Source: Gloeophyllum trabeum ATCC 11539
Lineage: Eukaryota > Basidiomycota > Agaricomycetes > Gloeophyllales > Gloeophyllaceae
Direction of reading: 5' to 3'
Length of the DNA: 64,000 bases
NCBI RefSeq assembly: GCF_000344685.1
Contig: NW_006920415.1
Coordinates: 392,834-456,833, forward strand
The notes under the pieces are model-generated. The model was not told where the DNA came from, ran no database searches, and saw only the letters and a list, made by a program, of their open reading frames with translations. Made by a program: the position numbers and the translations under genes. Position 1 is the stretch's first letter; each line of letters opens with the position of its first letter. Shown piece after piece: positions 10,840-23,085 of this stretch.

Positions 10840-12320
10840 GGCGGTGGTAGCCCAAGAGGCGAAGGTGGATCTTTATCTATTTGACAATGGACCCCAATCT
10901 TCTCCGGCGGCGTGGTGAATTTGTAACTTTATGATTACAGCATGCACAGTTCCGGAGTGACGACAGGAGATACTCTGAAGCGAAGAACAGCTCGAGAAGA
11001 GCGGAACACGCCCAGGAACTTCAGATGCGGGATATGGTATAGCTTAATTATCGGCGTCGGAAATGTCAACTTGATGGGCTCGCGAGACAATTATGGTCAC
11101 TCACCCTAGAGGTGGTTCGGTTCGGAAGCGCTGGTGCATAGCCCATCAATAGCAGCACGGAACCGTTTGATGCTAAAGGTCTCCTCGTGAAGAGTAGATC
11201 CTAAGCATAAGTGGCATGGAAGTAGTCCGGCTTTCTAGCCGGCCTGGCGGAAGGCTTATACGTTCTCATCCATATTATTGACTCTGCCAGTGGAAGACGT
11301 CTCTATCGCAGATACACTCATACGAAAGTCAGGAAGGGTATCTCCTTCATATAGTTCAGATATCGCGATCGTCAACCTCTACCACCGTAATACCGATAGA
11401 ACGGTGATCACGGAAGAAACGTACCAAACAGTGCTGCCCACAGTGCTGCGTGTTGGCTTGGGTACTTGCACTGCGCAGCATAGTAAGGAGGTCAAGGTTT
11501 GCCGGGTCCCTGGATGGCTGTGCGTTCTCGTCGAGAACGGTCAGTATTGATACCGACGGCATAATGAAATCTGCGATTGTGAAGCCTATTTGGCTTCTCT
11601 GCTAGGATTCGAGGCCGGCTTGCACGCAGATAAGCAGACCAAGGGGGTTTCAGCAAGCAGCTCGTCCGTAATCTGCGACACTCTGATTGAGAATGCCAGA
11701 CTAAACGTCTGTACAGCCATGACTTTTTGTCTGATCTTTTCAGAGTCATGGTGGATGCGAGGAGCAGTGGCTAAGTAACCGCCCGAGGCCGTCTTCGCCG
11801 CGAAAAAGGGGTTACCATATATGGTATCTCCCATTCCGAAGCGCTCTCGGGCGTACAGTATGGAGCACTGCAGGACCTACGACGAGCCACCTGTCAGATT
11901 GGAATATGTATAGTCGCCTTATACAGGCTAGCCTCTCCCTGCAGCGGCGACGAAACCTGCTTTACAGCTCCAGTGATGCGCTCTGTTGATACTCTGGAAA
12001 ATATATCCGGTTGGAGCCAGTTCGTTGAGTTAAAGCCTAACTCTGATGGACAGGCCGGGTGTTGTGCATGGCATGGTTGTGGTGTCACCCTGAGAACGGT
12101 GAATGCAGCAGTTGAATCAGCTGAGTTTTACTCACGAGTTCCCAGGGAGAACGCTGCAGTATACCTTTATCAGAGGAATTGCGGGAATAATCAAACTCAC
12201 TGCTCCAAGAAATTATAATGCACACTGATTGACACGCCTGCTGTTTATGGAGGCATCCTCGGGCCCCGTATCATTAAGCTAGCGGTCTTAATTTATCTCT
12301 ATATACCCGGATCGACCTGT
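10840..12320. other. gene-poor stretch with possible decayed coding frames
   Basis: No intact gene seen. Two minus-strand frames have protein-like runs: about 11562-11356 (TVLDENAQPSRDPANLDLLT) and about 11834-11586 (RIHHDSEKIRQKVMAVQTFS). They lack starts, joinable introns and recognisable domains. Given the clear pseudogene next door, they may be further relics. Confidence 0.35.
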
Positions 12321-12700
12321 TCAAAGAAAGACTGTGAGGTAGGCAGAGGGACCATGCGGACCGGGAGGAACTAGGATGTGCAGCCATCTTCCAAAATAGC
12401 CGGCTCTCAGGTTAGTTACCGTTCTACCCGGAAGTATACGTTCAATTTCGTCTTCAGTGGCGCAGATGCCATCCATGCTCTTACCTTCGAACGTAGGCTC
12501 AACAGGTCTAACACGAATGTCAGAAGCTTCCCATGCTTCTGCTTACAGAACTAGTGTGCGGTACCGTGTTCCCTGTCTCATCAGGTATGCAGCATGTATT
12601 ACCTCATGCATCACACAGCTAATGTTACGCTCTTATCATACAAATTTGACGAGGGTCCTGATTCTTGCAGGACGTCATGGTCGTGCATCCGTTATTTTCA
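12321..12700 (-). pseudogene. zincin-like (HExxH) metallopeptidase relic
   Basis: On the minus strand a frame reads CVMHEVIHAAYLMRQG, containing HEVIH, which fits the HExxH zinc-binding motif of zincin peptidases. The same frame continues through an in-frame TAA at about 12555 into about 70 further codons (EASDIRVRPVEPTFEGKS, later VTNLRAGYFGRWLHILVPP) and stops at 12321. Upstream, the protein-like sequence (SSNLYDKSVTLAV) sits in another frame, so there is at least one frameshift as well as the stop. The motif supports a former metallopeptidase; the exact family is not identified. Splicing cannot rescue it, because the stop lies within a few codons of good coding sequence on both sides. Confidence 0.5.
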
Positions 12701-13775
12701 GAGGTATTCTAGGCACTGAACGCCTTCGTAGCGGTCGGAGGCGCAGGTACAGAGTCTACACGAAGACCTCGGTGCCGCCCAAGACATTCCCTTCCAGTAG
12801 CCAGCGCCTGGGACCCGTCAGTGGCATAAGCGCTTTAGCGGCCGCTTAGTCTCAATATATCTTATTAGGAATGCAGTTTTCCTTTGTCCTCACTCACAGC
12901 AATAATGCAAAAGTCAAGGTCTCTGTAGACTCGAGCACCGTCTTTTTGCTCGGAATGTAACTCAAGGAGGCTAACCTCAAAGTGTCACAACTGACCGTAC
13001 TATTTATCTCAAGTTGACCAGCTGTTTTGGGTGCTCGGGAGCCTTAGTGCAGCCCTCAAGGTTGCCACTACCCCTGAAGGCACGGGAGGTGGTGGAAACA
13101 ACGAGCGTATGAGCACCTTCCTCTCTTGACCGCGTAGCGTCGATCCCCTCTCTGACGTGTCGATCTTTTCCCAACATGCAGCAGAGCCATTTCATCCACT
13201 GCCAGTTTCAATCGATCGCCTGGCGAAGGAACGGCTCCTCATCTCTCCCATGAAGAGGGCGCCCGGGTTCGCGTTCCTATGCTCCTAATTTGCAATTGTT
13301 TTCACTTAGGGTTGTGCGCTTTGTCTCGTATAGGCAAGGAAATCTGTTGATCGTTTCGCCTCGCCGTGAAGGCGGGTCGCCTTCCTCAGCGCGACTCAAG
13401 TGGCGATGCACGTGCCGCCGTGCCTTGGGTGACCATCATGACGATAATAGTGCTATACTTGCTGCCGTTTATACCTCCAGCACTTCCTATACCTCTCCTA
13501 CTCACTGTCTGCTCACTTGTACAGCTTAACACCTGGCATTGGGTCGTCTAGACTTGGGGGTTCATATCACTGTCCCTTTTCTACGAATTGAGGTATCACA
13601 GGGTAGGACGCGACTTTAATAAACAAGGTGAGTATGTCTTTCGCTGAGTTGGGTATACCTGCTTATCTGTCCTCTTCACGTCATCGGGTTCTCTTCCGCC
13701 GCGCGCCTTATTACGCTACAGGATCTTGAGTATGTTAACGCTCGGCTTCTCGACCGCTCTCAATCTCGGACACGC

Positions 13776-14440
13776 ATGGATCTCGAGCCTCTCGTGGCGC
13801 TTCCCATCCCTAGACAATCCTCTTCCCTTTCAGCTCGAGTCCGATTGAAATTGGCTCTCTCCGCAGATGCGATCTGTGGATCTGCTGGTCGCTTCGCAGA
13901 AAGCTTGCTCACCGGCCCCGGAGAGGCACCGGGTACGCGATGGAGCCTCTCACGCATGAGCGAGGTCGTACCTGACATGTCTTTGGGCCAGAATGCCCGC
14001 TTACGAAAAACGTCCGTGCAAAAATACACGAGGAACCTCGTATACGTGCCAGGCGCGAACACACCGCAACACGGCCATTACCAGCGGATATGTCCACCGA
14101 GCGTGACCTTCATCTCCGCAGATACTTCGTACCGACAGGTGCGTCCCCCGCCTGTCTCACCTGCGCGAGGCTAATACACTCTTAACGACCGGTGGAGCGG
14201 ATTGAGGACGGAACAAGCGGGTCAAGAGCAGTACTCTTCTTGGACTTACGTCTGTCATTTGCAATACAGACTGGCTTGCTAATCTGGCCGTCAGAGCCTG
14301 AATGCCACCTTCCCGATGGCCCGATCCTCTGGGCAGGATGCGCAGTCGTCGAGAAAACTGTGACGTTACCGGCAGGCGAAGAAACGTTTATAAGCTATCA
14401 TGAAGGCTCGCGATATGGTAATGCTTGCCGCCTATTGTAG
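13776..14440 (+). CDS. possible orphan gene, two or more exons
   Basis: The ATG at 13776 (MDLEPLVALPIPRQSSSLS) opens about 125 codons up to a GTGCGT donor near 14140. An acceptor (TTGCAATACAG) near 14271 joins, in a plausible model, to TGLLIWPSEPECHLPDGPIL and LPAGEETFISYHEGSRYG. That last segment resembles the first unit of the tandem repeat downstream. There is no domain, signal peptide or known relative that I recognise. The gene may be real but young, or decaying. Confidence 0.3.
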
Positions 14441-14775
14441 GAGAACACAATGACGTCCCCCCCGTAGGTTACCCAGCGCCTAGGCTATCATGAGGATCCT
14501 CACGAGGGCGGCAAGGCCGTTAAAACTGCAGCACCTGTCGTTTCTGCGACAACTGATTGGTCATTGTGATGAACATTGTGGCGTGGCTGGTAATCGAAGC
14601 GTCGTCTCTAGACGATCATGAGGATCCTGAAAAAGGTGGCAAGGCTCGGAAATCAGTGAGATTCATCCATTCGATGGCCTTGTCCTACAAGACTAATGCG
14701 CACACAAAGTGACTTTCGTAGGTGAATCGCCGTCTATCATAAGTATCTTTACGAAGGCGGTAAGACTGTATGACC
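14385..14775. repeat. degenerate tandem repeat, unit about 125 bp
   Basis: Diverged copies begin near 14487, 14614 and 14737 with [C/G]TATCAT[A/G]AG(G/T)ATC and end with GGCGG[C/T]AAG[G/A]C. A weaker fourth copy lies near 14397. Translated on the plus strand, the core reads YHEDPHEGGKA, DHEDPEKGGKA, YHKYLYEGGKT and YHEGSRYG. Each copy sits just after a possible CAG/TAG acceptor. The conserved peptide suggests duplicated exons of a once-coding sequence; now the frames are broken. Confidence 0.5.
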
Positions 14776-14879
14776 GGAAGACTCGCCATCGACTAGTTTC
14801 AGTAAAGGAACTCCCTAGTCGGGCTAATTTTTCATGATATAGCCAATGCAGACAAGAGTATAAATTCGCGTTCACCACT

Positions 14880-16399
14880 AGAAGCGGGTCCGGGATGAGG
14901 CTGCGTTGCTTCGGCGCAGGCGAAAGGAAGGGTATGCCAGTGCTCTGCGTCCCAATTTCAATGCCAGTATCCCTTTCTACCTAGTCGACGAGTCGTGCAC
15001 AGGTAGGAGCCCTACAAGCGGCTTCCCTATCGCGAGTGTGGCGCGATAGCCGCCCTAATCCTGGTCCGAATGGCTTCTAGAGCCCGCTGAATACACCGCC
15101 ACACCCCAAGACATGCTTCGCGCGACTTGTCCAAGCCATGGCCTGCTTAGCGGTGTTCAGATGATGCGGCGCGGGGGGTGATGGTGCGATGGTCGCACTT
15201 GCTCGCATAAATCGCTCATGTACGACTTCTTCGCGGGGTGTAACTTGCCAACCTTCCTCGCAACGGGAGTGTAAGGAGATTGCAAAAAGAAGGTATGGTT
15301 GCACTCGAGGGACTCGTATGGTATACGCATGATTGTGCCAAACCAGCATCCAGTCACCATTGCATCGAAGGAGCCGTACGGTAATTGCCGATACTGGTCA
15401 GTAAGGAACGACTCGAGGGCCACCTAGCTTTCTTCCCGAACACTATCGTACTAGGCCGTGCTATGTCACAGAGAGAGAGAGGGAGAGGCAGAGAACTGCT
15501 TTGTTATACTGCGAGCAGGTGAACTACTACTAGCGCCAAGGTACAGTACTACTCTACATAGCGATATATAAATATCTACAACTGAGTTTCAGGGAAACTA
15601 TAATAGAGTCTACTATTAAGGAGCAGGACAGATATCGCGGTGGGCGTCGTACCGGGAGCCCGTGCTATGTCAGAACCTGCGAACTTTCGCCTCAACTCGA
15701 TTCCCATTGGTTATGATCGCAACATAGAGTGGCGCGACATAGCCACTTGGGTCGTGCGGCATACTTGAATAGGTATGTACGCAACGTCATGCTTTGCTTC
15801 AGTTATGTACTACTGGGCCAAGTGCTCCCCAAATCAGACTTCTATTAACTTCATAACCAGCGCTCACTAGTAGCCGCGATGCCAGGCCCCCTCTGTTTCT
15901 ATCTAATGACTAGACACGGTGATCGGCTTGGGCGCATGTGCACGATGCCGAGGACAACTTCGCGGTCTATTTCAGGGGGGCGTCTGCCAAGGTCCCCTGC
16001 GCGGCATTGGGACTATGGATTGCGAGGTCGACAAAATCATCGTCAGCCGCAGCGCGTTCCGCTATCATGGTAAGCACTGTAAGTGCCGTATCTGCGCCCG
16101 GCAAACGAGACGGGAGGGTTTTGTTAGCTTTGTAGCCACAAATAGTATGCGGGGCTTCTCGGCGTCGCTATGGACCGAGAAGCGCAGACTGAGTCCTGTT
16201 GAGCCGGGCGTTTCCACTGTGGCCCTGATAGCTGGGTTAGCGAATATCCTTGCCAGAACATACTTAGGGCCTTACAGCATGGACGAGCTTCGCATCCGCG
16301 GACGCCCTAGCATTGCACGAGTAGACAGCTTTGCGGCGGTTTCTGCGCTTATTTGACGTCTCTAATTGACAGCCATTGCTGCAGCCAGCGCATCTCAGC
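14880..16399. other. intergenic, no supported gene
   Basis: About 1.5 kb with a short GA-rich run near 15468 and no ATG frame with convincing coding character. An open frame at about 15919-16356 upstream of the BTB gene has no match to any family I know and is more likely a 5' leader or chance. Confidence 0.4.
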
Positions 16400-17670
16400 A
16401 TGGACTTCAACATGGAGCCGGCAGACTGGGATTACTTCAGCAGCATCGGTTCCTCCTGCTCGAGGGGCGCTGATGCACCGGCGTTCAGTAGTACTCCTGT
16501 CTCTGAAGCCGTACACGCCAGGTCTCTCCCAAGTGTCTCCCAAATCCCTACGCCTCCCGTAAGTCCGCTGTCTCGCTCGCTCGTCGGGCGGCTCTTGACG
16601 CCACTACTGCAGCCTTCAGAAGGAAGTCCGGAGCCCTCGAGCAGCTCTCAGGATACCGCGCAGCCCGACGCCGTCACCGTCGCTGTCTCGACCGCCTTCT
16701 TCCCTGGCTCGCAGATCGACCCATTACCCTCCGATCTCATCCTCGCCTCCTCGGACCTCGTCTTCTTTTACGTCCACTCGCATCGACTGCTCAGCAGTTC
16801 CTCGAATAAATTCAATGGGCTCTTGGGGATGACTGATCACGGGGGCGGGGCTGGCACGCACGCCTTTGACAACGTCAGTGGCATCCCTCTGGTCTCCGTC
16901 CCAGAGTCGTCTACGGTCCTCAATGTGCTGCTGCACGTACTCTATCACCTTCCCTTCTCCCATTATTCTCCGACCACCGACACCCTGGTCGCTACCATTT
17001 CGGCCCTGCGCACGTACGGGGCGCAGGCGAAAGAGTACGTAGCCCCGGGCACACATATGTTCCAGATGCTGCTGCTGCACGCGCCGCTCAACCCGCTCGA
17101 AATCTACACCCTGGCCGCTGCCCACGATCTCTACGAGCTCGCCGTGGCCGCGTCCGCGCACCTGCTCTCCCTCCAGCCGTTCAAGATCACGGACGAGATG
17201 GCCGAGCGCATGGGCGCGGTGTACCTGAAGCGGCTGTTCTTCCTGTACCTGGGCCGCATCGACGCGCTCAAGCGCATCCTGACCGCCCCGCCCGTCGCGC
17301 ACGAGCCGACGCTCTCGTGCAACTTTATGCAGCAGAAGGAGATGGTGCGCGCGTGGGCGCTGGCCGCGGCGTACCTCGCCTGGGACGCCAAGCCTGGTAC
17401 GCTGACTTTTAAGCTCGAATTCTCCCGGTTCTCCGAGTTGTATTGAATCGTCTTTGGTTTAATCATCGCGGTTGCAGATCTACCGATCAGTACTATCAGA
17501 CAAACTATGCAGCCTCTGGCTGACAAGTTAGCTTGCGACCTCTGCCGGCAGGCCATGCTGGATCGGATCAAGGATATGATCATTCAGTGGTCGGCCGTCA
17601 AGGTGCGTGTCCCACGATGTTGCCAGTAGTATGGCAGTCTGACATCTCACTCCTTCAGGCTACTATCTGA
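16400..17670 (+). CDS. BTB/POZ domain protein
   Basis: A basidiomycete-type BTB protein, presumably a protein-interaction adaptor. The start is the ATG at 16400 (MDFNMEPADWDYF); a Ser/Pro-rich N-terminus precedes the BTB fold, entered at SDLILASSDLVFFYVHSHRL. A helical C-terminal region follows (VYLKRLFFLYLGRIDALKRI). Two introns at the 3' end, 17397-17477 and 17603-17658, extend the protein beyond the first stop. They add ADKLACDLCRQAMLDRIKDM and the usual ending IIQWSAVKATI, stopping at 17670. The last exon is only 12 bp. The C-terminal Cys pair is typical of this fungal family. The cellular role is not known. Confidence 0.85.
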
Positions 17671-18193
17671 ATTCTCGGAATGACACGTTCGCCCGTTGGT
17701 ACCCCCCCGATTAAAGTCGAAAAAAATGATCCACGATGATTGCCACCTGTTTTCCCTTTCCTGCCCAACTGCCCTCTATCACACGCAGCAACCCGCTGGT
17801 TCTTATCTTGCGTCGCGTTTTGCCTATAGCTGTACCAATTGTACTTTTAGTTTCCTGTGAATGTACTTTCAATGTATATCTTTCCCTTTTGCCTTGACGC
17901 AATCCCCTCTATTCCCTCATCACCCGCGTTTCACCAAGCCAGGCGTCTTCCTGCTCTCGCAACTGTCCCTCGACTATGTACATACATATTCGAATTCGAG
18001 GCCCGTTCGGAGGCAGAAACGCTTGCCGGCGGTATGCCATGGCCAGGTGCTATTTAGAGTTGTCCCGCCCGCACGCGTCACGATCGCACGGGCCAGCCTG
18101 AGCCTCGTTCACGACGCGAGGCTCAGGATCGTTCGACGCGGTCGCGTGCCTCCCACCTTCGTTCAATCATCTTATTCTTACCTGCGTTCTCCC

Positions 18194-19706
18194 ATGTCGG
18201 CGCACGCTCGCGCAGGGTCTGGCTCGTCGTCCGACACCGCCCGCATGAAGCGCGACGTGCGGTTCAAGGATCCGGTCGTGGAGCCAGAGTCCGAGGAGGA
18301 GGAGGGGAGTGAGTTTGGCGGGGACCAGGAGGGGGCTGTTGGGCCTGGCGCGAGGGAGGCGGAAGTCGCGCGCGAGTCGAAGCAGTCGCGGGCGGTCGCG
18401 ACGAGCTCGTCCTGGACAGACTTTGACTTTTCGATAATGCTCGCGCTGGCTGCGCCCATCGGGAATTGGCTTACCGGGACAGATCACCTGAAGAATTTGT
18501 TCCTCATATGCTTGCTTATTTTCTACCTGCACCAGATTATCGAGGGTGAGTCGCGCGCCCAGCGACTAAGCTGTGTAAAAATTAACGGACTGCACTATCG
18601 CTTCAGTTCCATGGCAACTGTACCAGTCTGCACTACCCCGCAGGATCCCACCAGGCGTCAAGACGCCCCCAGAACCCGACTCGACCCACTCGCACCTCGC
18701 CGAGCTCGCGCGCTCCGAACTCCGGCAGCACGAGTTCATCTACCTCGCGCTCTCCCTCGCCTCGCCCTTCATCGGCGCGTACCTCCTCCGCCACGGCCTC
18801 GCCGCGCTGAGCTCCGACGGCGCCGCCCCGCCGCTCTCCTGGTTCTCCATCACCCTCTTCATGTTCGCCGTGGGCATCCGCCCATGGTCGCACCTCATCA
18901 AGCGCCTCCGCGCGCGCACACACGACCTGCACGACACCGTGCACTACCACCACCTCTCGCAGACCCTCGCCGGCGGGCTCGAGGCCGAGAGCAAAATCAG
19001 GGAGCTCGCCGAGCACGTCCGGACGCTCGAGGCGGAGCTGCAGCGGCTGAAGCACGCCGCGGAGGACAGCAAGGCGCTCCTGGAGGACGAGCACGACGAC
19101 TTGGCCGACAGCGTCAAGGACCTCAAAGGCTCCCTGAAGAAGCACGAGCGCAAATCCGACGCGGCGCGGACGGCGCACGAGAAGCGGCTGCACGCCGTCG
19201 AGACCACGCTCGGCTTCGTGCTCGAGCACCTCAAGCACCAGGAAAAGCTGCGCACGCAGGACCCGTGGAACAAATCCATATCCAGCGCGAACGGCTTCGT
19301 GCAGGCGCACCCGTTCCTGCACTACCTCGCCTCCACGCTGCTCTACATCCCCAACAAGCTGCTGGCGGTAGTGACCCCGCCCGCGTCGCCCCTGGACGGC
19401 ACGAACGGATTCGTCGAAGTCACGCATTCGCCACCGGGCGCGAAGAGTCACGCGAGCCAGGTTCCGGGCCTCGAGACGATCGATGAGGACTCGGACGACG
19501 CGACGCTCTCACCGCCCTCTGGAGAAGCTGACACCAAAGACAGGCCGAAGAGGGGACGCAGGGGACGCCGACGAGCTACTTCCAGACAAAGGTCTGCCGG
19601 TTACAGCGTGCGGGATCTCGCCATACAGGCGGTGACGCTCCCGTACCGCGCGGCAGAGAGGGTGCTGGTGATAGCGACTTCGCCGATCCACAAGCATCTT
19701 ATGTGA
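18194..19706 (+). CDS. multi-pass membrane protein with coiled coil, unknown function
   Basis: Two exons: 18194-18545 and 18607-19706, split by a GTGAGT...CAG intron in phase 1. The N-terminus is acidic and soluble. Hydrophobic segments follow: LFLICLLIFYLHQII before the intron, then FIYLALSLASPFIGAYLL and WFSITLFMFAVGIRPW. A charged coiled coil of about 90 residues comes next (AESKIRELAEHVRTLEAELQ and on), then a further hydrophobic stretch (FLHYLASTLLYIPNKLLAVV) and a basic C-terminal tail. This looks like a conserved fungal membrane protein of an organelle or the nuclear envelope/ER, but the location is inference. There is no catalytic motif. The gene is GC-rich and well-formed. Confidence 0.75.
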
Positions 19707-20027
19707 TTGTTTGCAGCGCTTTCTCTGTTCGAATTCCCGGTGTAATTGTAGTCTGACCTCACTTCGTTGTATCGTACACACTTGCCTCATTGCCTATAGT
19801 TATTATCGCATGTATCCCCGTACGTATCCTGTATACTAGCGTTCATTCCGACGGACATTGTTATCATCCTAAGGCGGCTCAAGCCTGAGATCGTATTGCA
19901 CATTGAGCATTGGAGATATTATACATGGATTGATAGACAAATGCAGCCTATTAGGTAGGTAAGTGAAGAATTCCGCAAAGTGAACCGTCCTCCGAGAAAT
20001 AAAATGTATGCATTCGGACATCTATCC

Positions 20028-22665
20028 CTACGCGGGCCCGCCATCCCAACTCGCCCGCTTTCTCTTATTGTCGTTGCCGTGGTTGAGGAGGAGATCTTGG
20101 GGTGACACGGCACTTTGACCTCTGTGATGGTGGACAGGTGGTCGACTTGCGGAGGAGGTGGACGCAGACTGCAGAGTGAAAGCTTGCGGAGGCGCGGCGT
20201 GTGGTGCCGGTGATCGTGAGGGCGGGAAAGGCTTCGCAAGGTCGAGGGCCTGCCCTTGGCGTACAACCGCAGAGTCGACCGCGGATTCGGCAGCGCCGGT
20301 CCCGCCGTGACCGTAGTAGTGTAAATCCAAGAACGGCACATCCCTGTCGTTGGCCATAGTGAACCGCCACATGTCCGTCGGAGAGGATGACACAGCAGCC
20401 GGGCGGGCGGCTTCGTCGGGTTGAGTTAGCGAATCGAAGAAGGAAAAGTGTCGCGTCGGTGTAGCCATCGGTTTGGCAGATGGATTGGATGGAGATGGCC
20501 GCAAATGCGAACGATGTTCGGACGGCGGTACAGAGATGGAGCGGTTATGAGATGAAGAGAGGTGAGCGGTCGCGTCCGATCGCAGAACCCGAGCCGGATT
20601 CACAGGCGTCGCCGGCGGTGTAGAGTGCATGTCTTGAGAAAGACCTACTATTTCCTCCAAGGTCTGTTGAGGCAACCGGTACTGGCTTAGATCAGTCATG
20701 TCTATTGAAGAGTCAGCGGCGTCAGGCGGCCGAGTGACGTCGATGCTGCTATCCATAGCATCGACAGGTGTGTCGGGCTGATCGTTCAGGCTGATGGACG
20801 TCAGCTCGATCTCGTCGATCCCCGGCAAACTGGGTGTGTGCAGCTGCATCGGGTGTACGCTGGTAGGTTGCTGTTGCATGCCTGACAGTCCCAGTCCGAC
20901 GTCACCAAAGCCAAAGCCAGGACCGTAGTTGGTTTGCTGCTGGGGCTGGTGCGAACGGGTACCAAATATCAGGTCACCAGCATAGTTGGAATGATGAGTG
21001 AACCCCCGGAAGTTGCTGCTCGTGAACATGTCAGGGTCCGAGAAGGCAGAGTGGGCATCGCCGACCCCCACTTCCGAAGCGAAGTCGCTAGGGAACGAAG
21101 CAGGGAACAGGTCATAGCGGTCGAGGACATTGTGATGGCTGAGGTGGGCGAATGAAAATGGCGATGATGGTGCCGGTGACAGGCCTCCAGCGAAGGAGGG
21201 ACTACTGGAAGCAGCAGAGTCATCGAGACGAGGGTTGGGCGAGAACCAATCAGGCCCCCATGCAGACTTGCCAATCATATTCATGCCATCGTTCCGCCTA
21301 TGGAAAGGCGACGAGTTTTGCAGGAAGTATTCCGTGGAGAGGTGTGAGGAGGTAGGCGAGCCAGCGGTCGTCGCGGACGACCAGGTATTGTGCAACGGCG
21401 TGTCATATCCCGAGGACCATGTCTGAGAATGCGAAGAGTCGCCACTGGCTTCGCCAAATATATCATGCGAAGACAGAGGGTCAGCGAGGGAGTCGATCAT
21501 ATCGGTCTCAGGGGACGGGTCCGGACTAGCGACCTGCTGGGCGTCGGAAGACTTGTCGGGGCTCAGTTGGGTGTTCGAAGTAGATGGCGGGTCGGGGGAC
21601 ATGACGTCCTGCTCATCTTCCTCTCCCGACGAGTCTTCATCTTCGGAATTGGCCACAGATTCTGGGACGCTCTTGGTCCCGCCTCTGTACAGGCCTTCAG
21701 TAGTGTAAGCCCTCTTGCGCCTCACCGCACCGCCGCTACTGCTGGTGACCAGCTGGTCATCCGTAGCGGCGCGCACGGGGAAGCCGGGGTCACCCTTTTT
21801 CTTCTTGACAGCCCTTCGTGGCTTGTATCCCGCTGCTTCGTATAGCTCAGGGAACGCGTTTCGGAACCGGTCGCGCAAGTCGGTAGAGCGTCGGTTGTGT
21901 TCCTGGAATATGGGATCCTTTACGATGGTCGCCCATACCGTGCCGTGTTTCTCGTACCCGGCCTTCAGCGCACGGTCCTCCTCTTCGGTAAACGGGCGGC
22001 GACGCTTGCTGCGCGTCTTCTCGAATAAGGATGTCCCGTTGGGCAGGATCGAGCGCACCTTGGATGAAAGGTGAGTCTTCGCGTTGGGGTAGTGCTGTTT
22101 ATACGCGTCCGGGAAGTAGGTGCGGAACCTGCGCTCCACCTGTTCAGATCTCCGTGACGTCCAAGCGTTCATTAAACGCACCTGTCCTTGAGATCGACCG
22201 GCGAACGATTATCGAACTTTAGCTTCGGGTCCTTTAGGATCGCCTTCCAATTACCGACTCCCCACTGCGCAACATTAGACTGTGCAACGAAGGACACGAG
22301 ATGTGGCTCACAGTATTGCAGCCTTCGACAAGCATCTGTGTTTCTTCCATCGTCCATTTCTTTCTGATCCTCTTCTGAGTTGGGCGCTCCTCGCCCTCCC
22401 CTAGATCTCCGTCCCCGTCGTCATTCATTATCCTCCGCATCTTCCCTTTCTTTTCGGCGGGGCCGGAGGACCCTGCTGCGGGTTGCGGTTGCGTATATAG
22501 CCCCGTATCATCCCTAAAGTCCCAGGCGGGGACCAACCGCGGGCTCGACGGGGTAGCTAACGAGACGCGTCGCTGCTTAAGATGAGACGTGGCCGGCAAT
22601 GGCGCGGTAAACGAGAACGTCGACGTCGAGGGTGGGCTGCATGTCTGCTCGATTGGTTGCGACAT
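20028..22665 (-). CDS. telobox-type Myb/SANT DNA-binding protein
   Basis: Three exons: 22665-22312, 22264-22182 and 22128-20028, coding about 845 residues. Splicing assembles an N-terminal Myb repeat, KKWTMEETQMLVEGCNTWGV then GNWKAILKDPKLKF, RSPVDLKDRFRTYFPDAY. This is followed about 50 residues later by a second one (RPFTEEEDRALKAGYEKHG, VWATIVKDPIFQEHNRRSTD). The pattern VDLKDRFR is the telobox signature of TRF/Tbf1/Taz1-like telomere or rDNA-binding factors. The remaining 600 residues are Ser/Pro/Gln-rich and disordered. A nuclear role in telomere-repeat or promoter binding is the family expectation; which of these applies is not shown by the sequence. Confidence 0.82.
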
Positions 22666-23085
22666 GGTCGTAGTGAAGAAATCACGAAATTCCAGAAAGC
22701 CGGGTGGTGCCCGGAGACGCGGAGATGAATGAAGTGAGCTCGGGTGACTGCACGCTTTCTAGAGCGTAATGAAAGACACGTTGCAGGCCGCCACTGCCTG
22801 CAGACCGTGCTCGCTGATGCAGCCGGCGACAACGAGGCAAGTGGAAGAGCCAAAGCGTATATCAGCCCGTGCAACAGCGGTTGGGGAACACGGGTCTGCC
22901 AAAAGAGGCTGTGACACGCTTCATATAGCAGCTCATTTAGGCGCCCATTACGACTTGTGGCCTCATGTAGATCCCAGCCAAAACCATAATTAACGATAGG
23001 CAGCTGGGCTGGTCGGTAATGTACACCTCAACGTGGTTGTCGAGAACAAGCGCATTTGAACACCGGAACGTGAAAGCCATTGCAA

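Noticed and set aside
15919..16356. 145-codon plus-strand frame just upstream of the BTB gene
   Set aside because: No similarity to BTB partners, no splice link to the ATG at 16400 that improves the protein, and unusual composition.
18633..19451. 272-codon minus-strand frame opposite the membrane protein
   Set aside because: A shadow of GC-rich coding sequence on the plus strand; Arg/Val/Glu-biased composition and no introns or domains.
17861..19486. A 541-codon plus-strand frame across the membrane protein gene
   Set aside because: It runs through the 18546-18606 intron into a wrong frame that is Arg/Pro-rich; the GTGAGT...CAG splice gives a far better protein.
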